Below, in pieces: positions 48,186-57,595 of a stretch of 64,000 nucleotides of DNA. Numbering within the stretch: position 1 is the first letter of the stretch; each line of letters opens with the position of its first letter. Location: assembly GCA_003220615.1 (NCBI GenBank), contig QHTB01000130.1, positions 1 through 64,000 on the forward strand, given 5' to 3'. The DNA is from Candidatus Rokuibacteriota bacterium. Lineage in GTDB: Bacteria > Methylomirabilota > Methylomirabilia > Rokubacteriales > CSP1-6. The notes under the pieces were generated by a model that saw only the letters and a program-made list of their open reading frames with translations, ran no database searches and was not told the DNA's origin. A program made the position numbers and the translations under genes.

Positions 48186-48227
48186 GTGACTCCTCCTTAT
48201 ATATGTACCGGCCCGGATCACCCTACC

Positions 48228-48372
48228 GCCCGCTCGGGTCGCTCGGCTCCGATTCGTTCATTTGGTCGCCTCGCGACTGGCGGGATTCCCAGTTCGCTCG
48301 CCTTCAGGCGCGGGGCCCCAGCCCCAACCGCCTTACGGCTCGCCCCGCGGCCCGCTCGGGTCGCTCGGCTCC
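48228..48372. repeat. 23-bp direct repeat across the glpK end and the following spacer
   Basis: The 23 bases starting GCCCGCTCGGGTCGCTCGG are found perfectly at 48228-48250 (non-coding spacer before the binding-protein gene) and 48350-48372 (last codons of glpK), 122 bases apart. It looks like a short local duplication of the glpK end. The rest of the 147-base spacer has only an AT-rich stretch (ATATATAA) before the binding-protein start. Confidence 0.75.
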
Positions 48373-49859
48373 CACTGCAGCGCTCGTTCGACCGCGCGGC
48401 GCCAGCCGTCGTAGCAACGCGCGCGCGTGCTGGCATTCATCGCCGGCTCGAAGGTCCGCTCGATGCTCGCGCGCGCGGCCAGCGCATCCAGCGAGCGCCA
48501 GAGGCCAGCTCCGACGCCAGCCAGATACGCCGCACCCAGCCCCGTCGTCTCCGTCACCGCGGGCCGGATCACGGGGATGTCGAGAATATCCGCTTGAAAC
48601 TGGCAGAGGAAGTCGTTGGTGGCCGCGCCGCCATCGACGCGCAACCGTCTCGCGATGATCCCGGCGTCGGCGGTCATGGCCTCGAGGACGTCACGGCTCT
48701 GGTACGCGATCGCCTCCAGCGCCGCGCGAGTGAGATGGGCGGCGGTCGTGCCCCGCGTCAGGCCCACGATGGTACCCCGCGCCCGCATGTCCCAGTAGGG
48801 CGCGCCCAGGCCCACGAACGCAGGCACGAGATAGACGCCGCCGGTGTCGGGAACGGACTCCGCGATGCGCTGGCTCTCGCCGGCGGTGCGCAGGACGCCG
48901 AGGCCGTCGCGCAGCCACTGGATGGCGGCGCCGGCGATGAAGACGCTGCCCTCGAGGGCGTAGGTGATCCGTCCGTCGAGTCGCCACGCGATCGTCGTGA
49001 GCAGCCCGTGGCGCGACGCGACGGGAACGTGGCCGGTGTTGAGCAACAGGAAGCAGCCGGTGCCGTACGTGTTCTTGGCGTCACCGGGGACGTAGCAGGC
49101 GTGCCCGAAGAGCGCCGACTGCTGGTCGCCGGCGACGCCGGCGATCGGCACGCCATCGGGCAACCAGCCAAGTCCGCGGGTCTCGCCGAAGACGCCGGCC
49201 GATGGCCGCACCACCGGAAGGAGAGGCCTCGGCACGCCGAAGATCCCGAGCATCTCGTCGTCCCAATCGCCCGTGCGCAGGTCGAGACAGAGCGTGCGCG
49301 ACGCGTTGGTGACGTCGGTCGCGTGGACCCGACCGCCAGTCAGCTTCCACAAGAGCCAGGCGTCGACCGTCCCGAACGCGAGCTCGCCGGCCTCGGCGCG
49401 CTTGCGGGCGCCCGGTACCTCGTCGAGCAGCCACCGGATCTTCGTCCCCGAGAAATAGGCGTCCAGGACCAGGCCGGTCCGCTCGCGCACGAGGGACTCG
49501 AGGCCATCGGCACGTAACCGCTCGCAGAACGGCGCCGTCCGGCGGCACTGCCACACGATGGCGCGATGGATCGGCGCGCCCGTCGTTCGGTCCCAGACGA
49601 TCGTGGTCTCGCGCTGGTTGGTGATCCCGACGGCGGCGATGTCGGCCGCGCGCACACGCGCCTCGGCGAGCGCCACGGTCGCCGCCTGTCCCACCGTGGC
49701 CCAGATCTCTTCCGGGTCGTGCTCGACCCAGCCCGGCTGCGGATAGTACTGGGGCAGCTCAGCATAGCCGCGCGCGATGACTCGCCCGTCGGAGTCGACG
49801 ACGAGAGCCGTCGTGCCCGACGTTCCCTGGTCGAGCGCCAGGACGACGCGAGAGCTCAC
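48333..49859 (-). CDS. glpK: Glycerol kinase
   Basis: Phosphorylates glycerol to glycerol-3-phosphate, trapping it in the cell. The 508 residues follow the FGGY fold: [15 protein letters not shown] at the N-terminus, [29 protein letters not shown], and [21 protein letters not shown]. It lies 13 bases after the glycerophosphodiesterase gene. With glpD and ugp genes upstream it forms a glycerol and glycerophosphodiester utilisation set. Confidence 0.95.
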   Translation of the reverse strand: MSSRVVLALDQGTSGTTALVVDSDGRVIARGYAELPQYYPQPGWVEHDPEEIWATVGQAATVALAEARVRAADIAAVGITNQRETTIVWDRTTGAPIHRAIVWQCRRTAPFCERLRADGLESLVRERTGLVLDAYFSGTKIRWLLDEVPGARKRAEAGELAFGTVDAWLLWKLTGGRVHATDVTNASRTLCLDLRTGDWDDEMLGIFGVPRPLLPVVRPSAGVFGETRGLGWLPDGVPIAGVAGDQQSALFGHACYVPGDAKNTYGTGCFLLLNTGHVPVASRHGLLTTIAWRLDGRITYALEGSVFIAGAAIQWLRDGLGVLRTAGESQRIAESVPDTGGVYLVPAFVGLGAPYWDMRARGTIVGLTRGTTAAHLTRAALEAIAYQSRDVLEAMTADAGIIARRLRVDGGAATNDFLCQFQADILDIPVIRPAVTETTGLGAAYLAGVGAGLWRSLDALAARASIERTFEPAMNASTRARCYDGWRRAVERALQWEPSDPSGPRGEP

Positions 49860-49872
49860 GCGCGCACGGGCC

Positions 49873-50625
49873 TCACGGGCGCACGAGCCGGAGCGCGAGG
49901 TCGGGGCGGTCGCTGATCACGACATCCACGCCGAGGCCGACGATGCGGCGGATATCGGTCTCCTCGTTCACCGTCCACGCCGCCACCTTGAGGCCAGCCG
50001 TCCGCGTGGCCGCCATGAGATCGGCGTCGAGGAGCCGGAAGTCGTAGCCGATGACATTGGCACGGAGCGCCGTCGCCTGCTGGACGGCGTCACGCGCGCC
50101 CTGACGGCGTCCGACGAGCAGCACGGTGCGGATGGCGGGGTCGAGCTCGCGCACGCGCGCGACGGTCTCGGGCTCGAACGCCATGACCAGCGTTCGCTCG
50201 GCCATCCGGCGACTCCGCAGCAACGCGAGCGCCTTCTCCTCGATCCCGGGATAGCGCCGATTGCGTGCATCGACCTTGATCTCGAGCAGGAGCTGGGCGC
50301 GTTGGGGCGCGAGCAGGTCGAGGAGTTGAGCGAGCGTCGGAACGCGCTCGTCGGTCGTTCGGCCGGCGCGATCTTTGAGTCGCGCCGCGGTCACGTCGGT
50401 CGTCGCCAGCTCGCTGATCGCTCCGCGCCCCATCGTCGTGCGGTCGAGCGTCGGATCGTGAATCACGACGATCTCGCCATCGCTCGTCATGTGAGCGTCC
50501 GTCTCCACGGCGTCGACGCCCAGGCCCAGCGCGTTGTCGAAGGCGAGCAGGCTGTTCTCGGGCCACAGCTGGGCGCCGCCCCGGTGCGCGGCGACCAGGA
50601 TGGCGAGGCCGATCACGCTCTTCAC
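49873..50625 (-). CDS. ugpQ: Glycerophosphodiester phosphodiesterase
   Basis: Hydrolyses glycerophosphodiesters to glycerol-3-phosphate and an alcohol. The 250 residues carry [13 protein letters not shown], the [10 protein letters not shown] metal site, [10 protein letters not shown] and LLEIKVD, the GDPD signature. The GTG at 50625 overlaps the ugpE stop as GTGA; the open frame upstream lies inside ugpE. There is no good signal peptide, so like UgpQ it may act in the cytoplasm on imported substrate (inference). Confidence 0.9.
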   Translation of the reverse strand: MKSVIGLAILVAAHRGGAQLWPENSLLAFDNALGLGVDAVETDAHMTSDGEIVVIHDPTLDRTTMGRGAISELATTDVTAARLKDRAGRTTDERVPTLAQLLDLLAPQRAQLLLEIKVDARNRRYPGIEEKALALLRSRRMAERTLVMAFEPETVARVRELDPAIRTVLLVGRRQGARDAVQQATALRANVIGYDFRLLDADLMAATRTAGLKVAAWTVNEETDIRRIVGLGVDVVISDRPDLALRLVRP

Positions 50626-51470
50626 TTTTCCGTCTCCACCAATCCCTTCACGAACCAGCGCTGCATGACGATCACGACGACGATCGGCGGCACCATGGCC
50701 AGCATGGCCGTGGCCATCACCCCTTGCCACTCGACCTGGGCCTCGGCCACCGCCACCATCCGATGAATCGCCACGACGATCGTGTACATCGCCTCGTCGG
50801 TGGTCACCAGCAGCGGCCACAGGTACTGGTTCCAGCCGTAGATGAAGAGGATCACGAACAGCGCGGCGATGCTCGTGCGCGACACCGGCACCAGGATCGA
50901 CGCGAAGAACCGCAGCGGGCCGGCGCCGTCGATGCGCGCGGCCTCCAGCAACTCGTCGGGGACGGTGAGGAAGAACTGCCGGAACAGGAACGTCGCGGTG
51001 GCCGAGGCGATCAGTGGCACGGTGAGCCCGGCGTAGGAGTTGAGCATGCCGAGGTCGGCGATGACCTTGTAGGTCGGGACGATGCGCACCTCGACGGGGA
51101 GCATGAGCGTCAGGAAGATCGTCCAGAAGGCGGCGGCGCGGAACGGGAAGCGAAAGTAGACGATGGCGAAGGCCGACAGCAGCGAGATGGCGATCTTGCC
51201 GGCGGCGATCACGAGGGCCATCACCAGGCTGTTCACCAGCATGCGGCCGACCGGCGCGCCCCCGGCGCTGCGCAGTCCGTCGGTAAGGACCGCCCGGTAA
51301 TTCTCGACCAGGAGGTGGCCGGGCAGGAGCGGCATCGGCGCCCGCACGACGTCGTCGAGCGTGTGGGTGGACGCCACGAACGTCACGTAGATCGGGAAGG
51401 CGACGACGGCAATGCCGGCCAGCAGGACCGCGTGCGTCAGGAGCGTGAGACCGGACTGGCGCTCGACCAT
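50622..51470 (-). CDS. ugpE: sn-glycerol-3-phosphate ABC transporter permease UgpE-like
   Basis: Second permease of a CUT1-type importer, 282 residues and six helices. The ATPase-contact EAA motif reads EAARIDGAGPLRFFASILVPVS, and VGRMLVNSLVMALVIAAGKIAISLLSAFAIVYF is characteristic. It starts on the base where ugpA ends (TGATG). Assignment to glycerol-3-phosphate depends on the neighbours glpD, glpK and the phosphodiesterase. Confidence 0.87.
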   Translation of the reverse strand: MVERQSGLTLLTHAVLLAGIAVVAFPIYVTFVASTHTLDDVVRAPMPLLPGHLLVENYRAVLTDGLRSAGGAPVGRMLVNSLVMALVIAAGKIAISLLSAFAIVYFRFPFRAAAFWTIFLTLMLPVEVRIVPTYKVIADLGMLNSYAGLTVPLIASATATFLFRQFFLTVPDELLEAARIDGAGPLRFFASILVPVSRTSIAALFVILFIYGWNQYLWPLLVTTDEAMYTIVVAIHRMVAVAEAQVEWQGVMATAMLAMVPPIVVVIVMQRWFVKGLVETEK

Positions 51471-52351
51471 CAGTAGTGGACCTTACGCTCGACGTAGCGG
51501 AACTGCACGACGGTGAGGCCGATCACGATGGCCATGAGGATCACGGACTGTGCGGCCGATCGGCCGAGGTCGAGGCCGACGAACCCGTCCCGGAAGACCT
51601 TGAACACGAGGATCTCCGTCGCGCGAGCGGGGCCGCCGCCGGTGACGGCGTGCACGATGCCGAACGTCTCGAAGAACGCGTAGACGATGTTGACGACGAC
51701 GAGGAAGAACATCGTCGGCGAGAGCAACGGGAAGACGATGCTGACGAAGCGGCGCGCCGGCCCGGCGCCATCGATGGCGGCGGCCTCGAGCACGGCGCGG
51801 CCGACCCCGGCCAGCCCGGCCAGGAAGAAGATGAAGTTGTAGCTCACCTGCTTCCAGGCCGCGGCCAGCACGACCAGCACCATCGCCTGGTCCCCATTGA
51901 GCAGATGGTTCCAGCGGTAGCCGACCTGGCGAAGCGCGAACGCCACGATGCCGAGCGTGGGGTTGAACAGGAAGAGCCAGAGCACGCCGGCCACCGCCGG
52001 CGCGACTGCGTAGGGCCACACCAGGAGCGTGCGGTACACGCGGCCACCACGCACGACGCGGTCGGCCATCACCGCCAGCACGAGGGCGCTGCTCAGTGCC
52101 AGCGCCGTCACCGACGCGCTGAAGATCGCGGTGACGGCCACCGCGTGCAGATAGTCGCGATCGCGGAAGAGCGCGGCGAAGTTCTCGAGGCCGGCGAAGC
52201 TCGTGCGGAGCCCGAAGGCGTCCTGGCGAAGGAGCGATTGATAGAGCGCCTGCGACGCCGGCCAGACGAAGAAGACCAGCGTGACCGCGATCTGGGGGGC
52301 CAGCAGGACGTAGGGCAGGACGCGGTGCGGAAAGACCGCCCGCTTCTCCAT
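51470..52351 (-). CDS. ugpA: sn-glycerol-3-phosphate ABC transporter permease UgpA-like
   Basis: First permease, 293 residues from the ATG at 52351, with about six helices and the EAA motif [23 protein letters not shown]. The N-terminus [33 protein letters not shown] is typical of UgpA. The frame is open upstream into ugpB but without family residues. It pairs with ugpE. Confidence 0.87.
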   Translation of the reverse strand: MEKRAVFPHRVLPYVLLAPQIAVTLVFFVWPASQALYQSLLRQDAFGLRTSFAGLENFAALFRDRDYLHAVAVTAIFSASVTALALSSALVLAVMADRVVRGGRVYRTLLVWPYAVAPAVAGVLWLFLFNPTLGIVAFALRQVGYRWNHLLNGDQAMVLVVLAAAWKQVSYNFIFFLAGLAGVGRAVLEAAAIDGAGPARRFVSIVFPLLSPTMFFLVVVNIVYAFFETFGIVHAVTGGGPARATEILVFKVFRDGFVGLDLGRSAAQSVILMAIVIGLTVVQFRYVERKVHY

Positions 52352-52359
52352 CGCCCCGC

Positions 52360-53658
52360 TTACTTGTTGGCGCGCTCGAACTGGCGCAGCAGGTCGTTGC
52401 CGCGCCGCACCGCCGTGTCCAGCGCGTCCTTGGCCGGCGTCTTGCCGGCCCACACGGCCTCGAGCTCCTCGTCGATCACGTCGCGGATCTGGACGAAGTT
52501 GCCCAGCCGCAGGCCCTTGGAGTTCTCGCTCGGCGCCCGGCCCGTCATCTGGAGGATCGACACCTCGGTGCCCGGGTTCTTCTCGTAGAAGCCCTGCTTC
52601 TTGGTCAGCTCGTACGCCGCGCGGGTGATCGGCAGGTAGCCGGTGAACTGGTGCCAGTCGGCCTGCACCTCCGGCGACGAGACGTAGCTGAAGAACTTCG
52701 CCACGCCCTTGTACGCCGGCGGCTGATGGCCGGCCATCACCCAGAGGCTGGCCCCACCGATGATCGTGTTCTGCGGCGCGCCCTTCATGTCCGGCCAATA
52801 GGGCAAGGTCCCGATGCCGAAGTCGAACTTCGCCGTCTTCTTGACGCCCGCGTAGCCGGCCGACGACTCCATCAGCATCCCGCACTCTCCGCTGGTGAAC
52901 TTCGCCGTCGCCTCGTTACGCCGGCCGCCGTAGTCGAAGAGCTTCGTCTTCTGCCACTCCCCGAGCTGCGTGATGTGCTTGACGTGGAATGGCGTGTTGA
53001 AGCGCAGCTCCGTGTCGAGGCCGCCGAAGCCGTTGGCCTTGGTCGCGAACGGCACGTTGTGCCAGGCGGAGAGGTTCTCGAGCTGGATCCACGACTGCCA
53101 GTCGGTGGTGAAGCCGCACGGAAGACCGGCCGCCTGGAGCTTCTTGCCGGCGTCGCCCAGCTCGGGCCACGTGGCCGGCGCCTTGGCGGGATCGAGGCCC
53201 GCCTTCTTGAACGCGTCCTTGTTGAAGTAGAGCACCGGCGTCGAGCTGTTGAACGGCAGCGAGAGCATCTTGCCGTCGGCGGACGTGTAGTAGCCGGTCA
53301 CGGCGGGCAAGTAGGCGGAGGGATCGAAGCGCTCGCCCGCCTCGGCCATCAGCGCGTGCACCGGCTTGATCGCGCCGCGCGCGGACATCATGGTGGCCGT
53401 CCCCACCTCGAACACCTGGACCACGTGCGGCTGCTGGCGCGCGCGGAACGCCGCGATGGCCGCGGTCATCGTCTCCGTGTAGTTGCCCTTGTAGACGGGC
53501 GTGACCTTGTACTCGCTCTGCGTCTTGTTGAACGCGTCGGTGATCTCCTTCACCTTCTCGCCGAGCGCTCCGCCCATCGCGTGCCACACGGTGACCTCGG
53601 TCTCGGCGGCGGCCGGCGACACCAGCGCAAGAAGCAACACGACGACGGCAAGCGCCAT
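52360..53658 (-). CDS. ugpB: Glycerol-3-phosphate-type substrate-binding protein UgpB-like
   Basis: Periplasmic binding protein of 432 residues with a Sec signal ([21 protein letters not shown]) followed by [23 protein letters not shown], the UgpB-like start. [13 protein letters not shown] and [10 protein letters not shown] support the family. The ATG has GAGGAGG upstream. It is the first gene of its unit, with a promoter and tandem repeat just before it. No ugpC ATPase accompanies the three transporter genes. Confidence 0.9.
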   Translation of the reverse strand: MALAVVVLLLALVSPAAAETEVTVWHAMGGALGEKVKEITDAFNKTQSEYKVTPVYKGNYTETMTAAIAAFRARQQPHVVQVFEVGTATMMSARGAIKPVHALMAEAGERFDPSAYLPAVTGYYTSADGKMLSLPFNSSTPVLYFNKDAFKKAGLDPAKAPATWPELGDAGKKLQAAGLPCGFTTDWQSWIQLENLSAWHNVPFATKANGFGGLDTELRFNTPFHVKHITQLGEWQKTKLFDYGGRRNEATAKFTSGECGMLMESSAGYAGVKKTAKFDFGIGTLPYWPDMKGAPQNTIIGGASLWVMAGHQPPAYKGVAKFFSYVSSPEVQADWHQFTGYLPITRAAYELTKKQGFYEKNPGTEVSILQMTGRAPSENSKGLRLGNFVQIRDVIDEELEAVWAGKTPAKDALDTAVRRGNDLLRQFERANK

Positions 53659-53673
53659 GACATCCTCCTCGCG

Positions 53674-53730
53674 AGCGGTGGCGGGACTCCAGCGGTGGCG
53701 GGACTATAGCACAGGCGAATGGAGCGTCCG
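53674..53730 (-). promoter_or_regulatory. Probable ugpB promoter with 15-bp tandem operator-like repeat
   Basis: Minus strand: extended -10 TGCTATAGT (TATAGT at 53708-53703), a 16-base spacer and a weak -35 CGGACG (53730-53725) at the glpD stop. Overlapping the -10 and the likely start are two perfect copies of a 15-base sequence (AGTCCCGCCACCGCT, at 53705-53691 and 53688-53674), 17 bases apart. They could bind a regulator of phosphate or glycerol use. Confidence 0.6.
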
Positions 53731-55353
53731 TTACGCCTTGAAGCGCTGGGCGCGGGCGACGTGCGCGCGGTACGCGTCGAGCTCGGCTTCACGCCGCCGC
53801 GGGCGCCAGCCGAGGAGCGCGGCCATCCGATCCGCGATGCTCTCGGCGCAGTCGAGGCCCTGACACGCGCTGGTGCCGATGCCGGTCCGCCGGAGCAGCA
53901 CGTCCTGGAGCGACACGGCCAACTCGTCCTGCACGGCGAGATGGAGCTGGGCCACGATGTCGGGGTTCACGGGACAGAGACGCTCGCCGCCCCCGGCCAC
54001 CTTGCCGGCCATCTCGATGACGCGGTGATATCCGCGGCCGTACGTCGTCACCAGGGTCTCCAGCGTGTCCCGGGAGAGGCCCGTCGTGGCCGTCTCGGGC
54101 GAGACGTCGAGCCAGGCGTGGGCTTCCGTGCGTCCGACGGCTTCGTCGGCGCCGTCGAGCGTGAGCTCCGCCGTGCGGCTTCGCGCGCGCAGGTCGAGCG
54201 TGTCGAGGACGTGGTCGCCCAGCTGGGCGGCCAGGCTGCGGAAGCACGTCAGCTTCGTGCCGGTGATGGACAGGAAGCGTCCGTCTTCCTCGCCGATGAC
54301 CTTGTGCGCGCGCGACACGTCGGACGCGCGCGCGTTGTCCTCCCACGTGAGCGGGCGAACGCCGGCGTAGGTGTAGGCGACGTTGCCGGCCGCCACGCGC
54401 GGGTCGGGGATCGCCTTGCGCACCTCGGCCAGCAGGTAGTCCACCTCGGCGCGGGTCGCCTGCAGGCGGTCGAGATCGCCGTCGAAGTCGGTGTCGGTCG
54501 TGCCGACCAGCGAGAAGCCGCGCCACGGAATGACGAAGATCATGCGGTCGTCGCCGGTCGCGTGATACACGGCGCGCTCGGTCAGCCGCGGCAGCAGGCA
54601 GTGGATGCCCTTCGTCGTCCGCACGATTCTCCGGCCGCGCTCGGTCACCCGGGCGCGTTCGCGGATCTGGTCGACCCAGGGCCCGGTGGCGTTCACGATC
54701 ACCCGCGCCCCCAGCGTGACCACCTGCCCCGTGAGCAGGTCGCGCACCTTCACGCCCGTCAGGGTCCCGCGCGCATCGCGCACGACCTCCTCCACGTCGG
54801 CGTAGTTGTAGACGCGCGCGCCGTGACGGCTGGCCGAGAGCACGTTCTCCAGGCAGAGCCGTTCCGGATAGAGGAGCAGGCCGTCGAAGTAGTAGCCGGC
54901 GCCGCGCAGGTCGCGGGCGCGCAAGGCAGGCTCGAGGCTCAACGCGTCCACCGGCTTGAGCACACGGTAGCGCTCGCGGTCGCCCCCGGGCGTCAGCCAG
55001 TCGTAGAGCCGGAGGCCCAGGCGCACCTTGATGAGACTGCGCGACGACTCGCGGTAGATCGGCACCAGGAACGGCAGCGACTTGACCAGGTGCGGCGCCA
55101 GCCGGCCGAGCGTCTCGCGCTCGCGCAGCGATTCGCGAACGAGTGCGAAGTCGAACAGCTCGAGATAGCGCAGACCGCCGTGGACCAGCTTCGAGGACTT
55201 CGAGGTGGTGCCCGAGCCGAAGTCGCCCTTGTCGAGCAGCGCGACCGAGACGCCGCGCAGCGCGAGGTCGCGCGCCGCTCCCGCGCCTGCGATGCCGCCT
55301 CCGATGATGACGACGTCGTAGTCGGCATCGGCCAGCGGTGCCGCGCGCGTCAT
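53731..55353 (-). CDS. glpD: Aerobic glycerol-3-phosphate dehydrogenase
   Basis: FAD enzyme oxidising glycerol-3-phosphate to dihydroxyacetone phosphate and passing electrons to quinone at the membrane. The 540 residues start with DVVIIGGGIAGAGAARDLALRG (FAD binding), then SSKLVHGGLRYLE and IPWRGFSLVGTTDTDFDGD, with a C-terminal helical domain ending around residue 530. It overlaps the HAD phosphatase gene by 4 bases and is followed by ugpB. Confidence 0.95.
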   Translation of the reverse strand: MTRAAPLADADYDVVIIGGGIAGAGAARDLALRGVSVALLDKGDFGSGTTSKSSKLVHGGLRYLELFDFALVRESLRERETLGRLAPHLVKSLPFLVPIYRESSRSLIKVRLGLRLYDWLTPGGDRERYRVLKPVDALSLEPALRARDLRGAGYYFDGLLLYPERLCLENVLSASRHGARVYNYADVEEVVRDARGTLTGVKVRDLLTGQVVTLGARVIVNATGPWVDQIRERARVTERGRRIVRTTKGIHCLLPRLTERAVYHATGDDRMIFVIPWRGFSLVGTTDTDFDGDLDRLQATRAEVDYLLAEVRKAIPDPRVAAGNVAYTYAGVRPLTWEDNARASDVSRAHKVIGEEDGRFLSITGTKLTCFRSLAAQLGDHVLDTLDLRARSRTAELTLDGADEAVGRTEAHAWLDVSPETATTGLSRDTLETLVTTYGRGYHRVIEMAGKVAGGGERLCPVNPDIVAQLHLAVQDELAVSLQDVLLRRTGIGTSACQGLDCAESIADRMAALLGWRPRRREAELDAYRAHVARAQRFKA

Positions 55354-56150
55354 GGCTCCATCAGCTCTCCGATCGATCGTACCACGGCGTCCGGAGCCAC
55401 CTCGGCGATGCGCGGGTCGTCGGCGCGCGTGATGCCCGAGAGCACGAGCACGGTCGCCAGGCCGCCGCGCTTGCCCATGACGATGTCCGTCTCGATCCGG
55501 TCGCCGACCATGACCGCGTCGGCCGCCGGCACGGCGAGCCTGGCCAGCGCCGTCTCGAGGATGATCGGTGACGGCTTGCCGACGATCACCTCCACGGTGG
55601 CGCCGGTCACGGCTTCCACCGCCGCGATCATGCCCGCACAGTCGGGAATCTCACCGTCCTCGGTCGGGCAGGTCCGGTCGGGATTGGTCGCGATCAACCG
55701 CGCGCCGGCCCGCACGGCCTGGAGCGCCGTGTTGAGCTTCGCGTAGTCGAACGTCCGGTCGAAGGCGATGACGACCCAGCGCACGTGGTGATGCGTGCGG
55801 ACCTCGAAGCCGTGCGTCTGAAGCTCGGTGATCAGGGGCGGCTCGCCGATGACAAAGACCGGGGCTCCCGGGTCGAGCGTGCGCAAATGACGAGCCAGGA
55901 CCAGCGAGGAGCTGATGACCTCGTCGGCCGAGGTCGGAATCCCCAGGCGCGTGAGCTTCGCCGCGTAGTCGCCGCGCGTCTGTAGCGGCTTGTTCGAGAG
56001 GAACGCGACGCGGCGCCCAGCCGCTCGCAGCGCCGCGATCGTCGCCGCCGCGCCGGGGATCAAGACGTCACCGCGATAGACCGTCCCGTCGAGATCGAAG
56101 AGCCACCCTCGTTGCGGGAGCCGGAACGAGGGGATCGCGGAAGGCCTCAG
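55350..56150 (-). CDS. HAD phosphatase, NagD/phosphoglycolate phosphatase-like, likely CTG start
   Basis: The HAD core is clear: DLDGT (catalytic Asp at codon 56090 to 56096), FLSNKP, a type IIA cap (ATNPDRTCPTEDG), and VGKPSPIILE with VGDRIETDI. The only standard start in the frame is a TTG at 56063, which would delete the catalytic motif. The frame runs open to a CTG at 56150, which makes a CTGA overlap with nuoN like the ATGA/GTGA/TTGA junctions elsewhere, and gives 266 residues, a normal length. The product most likely dephosphorylates a small phosphate ester such as glycerol-phosphate or phosphoglycolate (inference from glpD context). Confidence 0.75.
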   Translation of the reverse strand: MRPSAIPSFRLPQRGWLFDLDGTVYRGDVLIPGAAATIAALRAAGRRVAFLSNKPLQTRGDYAAKLTRLGIPTSADEVISSSLVLARHLRTLDPGAPVFVIGEPPLITELQTHGFEVRTHHHVRWVVIAFDRTFDYAKLNTALQAVRAGARLIATNPDRTCPTEDGEIPDCAGMIAAVEAVTGATVEVIVGKPSPIILETALARLAVPAADAVMVGDRIETDIVMGKRGGLATVLVLSGITRADDPRIAEVAPDAVVRSIGELMEP

Positions 56151-57595
56151 CGAAGCAGCGGGGCGACCGCGACCTGGGCCAGATCCACGAACGGCGCCGG
56201 CATCAGCCCCAGGAGCACGACGCCGATGACCGCGATGGTGAGCGCCAGGCCGCCCGCGAACGACGGCGCCACGGATGCCGACTGTTCATCGGGCTCCTGC
56301 ATGTACATCGTCACGATGACGCGGAGGTAGTAATAGGCGGCGATGGCCGAGTTCAGCACGCCGAGGACAGCCAGCCACACGAAGCCCGCCCGCACCGCGG
56401 CGCCGAACAGGTAGAACTTGCCCACGAAGCCGGCCAACGGCGGGATGCCGACCAGGGAGAGCAGCAACAGGGCCAGCGCGAAGGCCAGCACGGGATGCCG
56501 GCGCCCGAGGCCGGCGTAGTCGCGGACGTCGACGGCCTCCTCGCCCGCGCGCACGCACAGCGTGATCACGCCGAAGGTGCCGGCCGTCGTGAAGGTGTAG
56601 GCGAGCAGGTAAAAGAGCACGGCCCCGGCGCCGGCGGCGCCGCCGGCCGCCAGGCCCACGAGCATGTAGCCGACGTGGGCGATCGACGAGTAGGCCAGCA
56701 TGCGCTTGAGGTTCGACTGCGCGATGGCCACCACGTTGCCGAGGGTCATCGTGAGCGCGGCCAGCACCCACAGCACCGCCGTCCAGTCGGCCTGGACGGC
56801 GCGCACACCGGAGAGGAGCAGCCGGACGAGCACGGCGAAGACCGCCGCCTTCGATCCGGTGGCGATGAGCGCGGTGACGCTCGTGGGCGCGCCCTCGTAG
56901 ACGTCGGGCACCCACATGTGGAACGGCGCCGACGAGATCTTGAAGCCGAAGCCGACCAGGAGCAGCCCCAGGCCGGCGATCAGGAGCGTATCGTGCGGCG
57001 CGGCGGCGGCCGCCGCCGCGATGCGGTCGATGCTGGTCGTCCCGGTGGCGCCGTAGAGCAGCGCGATCCCGTAGAGGAGAAAGGCGGAGGCGAACGCGCC
57101 GAGCAGGAAATATTTCATCGACGCCTCGCCGGCCTGCCGGCGGCGCTTGAACAACCCCGACAGGACGTAGAGCGAGAGCGACATCAGCTCGATGGCGATG
57201 AAGACCACGATGAGGTCGCTGGCCGAGGTCAAGAGCAGCATGCCCGACGTCGAGAAGAGCACCAGCGCGTAGTACTCACCCGACTCCACGCCGCTGCGAC
57301 GCAGATAGTCGATCGACAGGAGCACGATCAGCGCAGCCCCGTAGCAGATGACGACGTGGAAGAAGAGCGCATAGTTGTCGAGGATCACCATGTCGCGGAA
57401 GCCTCGCCCGCGGCCGCCCCACGCCGCCAGCGAGGTCAGCAACGCGGCCACCACGCCGAGAAGGGCGACGGTGGCCAGGTGGACCTTGCTCGCCCGCGGC
57501 GGCAGCAGGTCGAGGAGGAGCACCAGGCAGCCGGCGCCCATCACGATGAGCGTCGGGGCCAGGACGGCCAGCGAGATGGGCGGCGCGGGAATCAT
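56147..57595 (-). CDS. nuoN: NADH-quinone oxidoreductase subunit N
   Basis: Proton-pumping antiporter-like subunit of complex I. The 482 residues span about 14 helices, with the family segments ELMSLSLYVLSG, SFGFKISSAPFHMWVPDVYEGAP-like KISSAPFHMW, and LKRMLAYSSIAHVGYMLVGL. From the ATG at 57595, overlapping nuoM by ATGA. The conserved pump lysines and glutamates lie in membrane segments. Genes for the other subunits, such as nuoA-K, are not in this window. Confidence 0.93.
   Translation of the reverse strand: MIPAPPISLAVLAPTLIVMGAGCLVLLLDLLPPRASKVHLATVALLGVVAALLTSLAAWGGRGRGFRDMVILDNYALFFHVVICYGAALIVLLSIDYLRRSGVESGEYYALVLFSTSGMLLLTSASDLIVVFIAIELMSLSLYVLSGLFKRRRQAGEASMKYFLLGAFASAFLLYGIALLYGATGTTSIDRIAAAAAAAPHDTLLIAGLGLLLVGFGFKISSAPFHMWVPDVYEGAPTSVTALIATGSKAAVFAVLVRLLLSGVRAVQADWTAVLWVLAALTMTLGNVVAIAQSNLKRMLAYSSIAHVGYMLVGLAAGGAAGAGAVLFYLLAYTFTTAGTFGVITLCVRAGEEAVDVRDYAGLGRRHPVLAFALALLLLSLVGIPPLAGFVGKFYLFGAAVRAGFVWLAVLGVLNSAIAAYYYLRVIVTMYMQEPDEQSASVAPSFAGGLALTIAVIGVVLLGLMPAPFVDLAQVAVAPLLR

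Noticed and set aside
53731-55353. glpD as anaerobic GlpA
   Set aside because: Single-subunit length, N-terminal FAD motif and absence of glpB/glpC favour the aerobic type.
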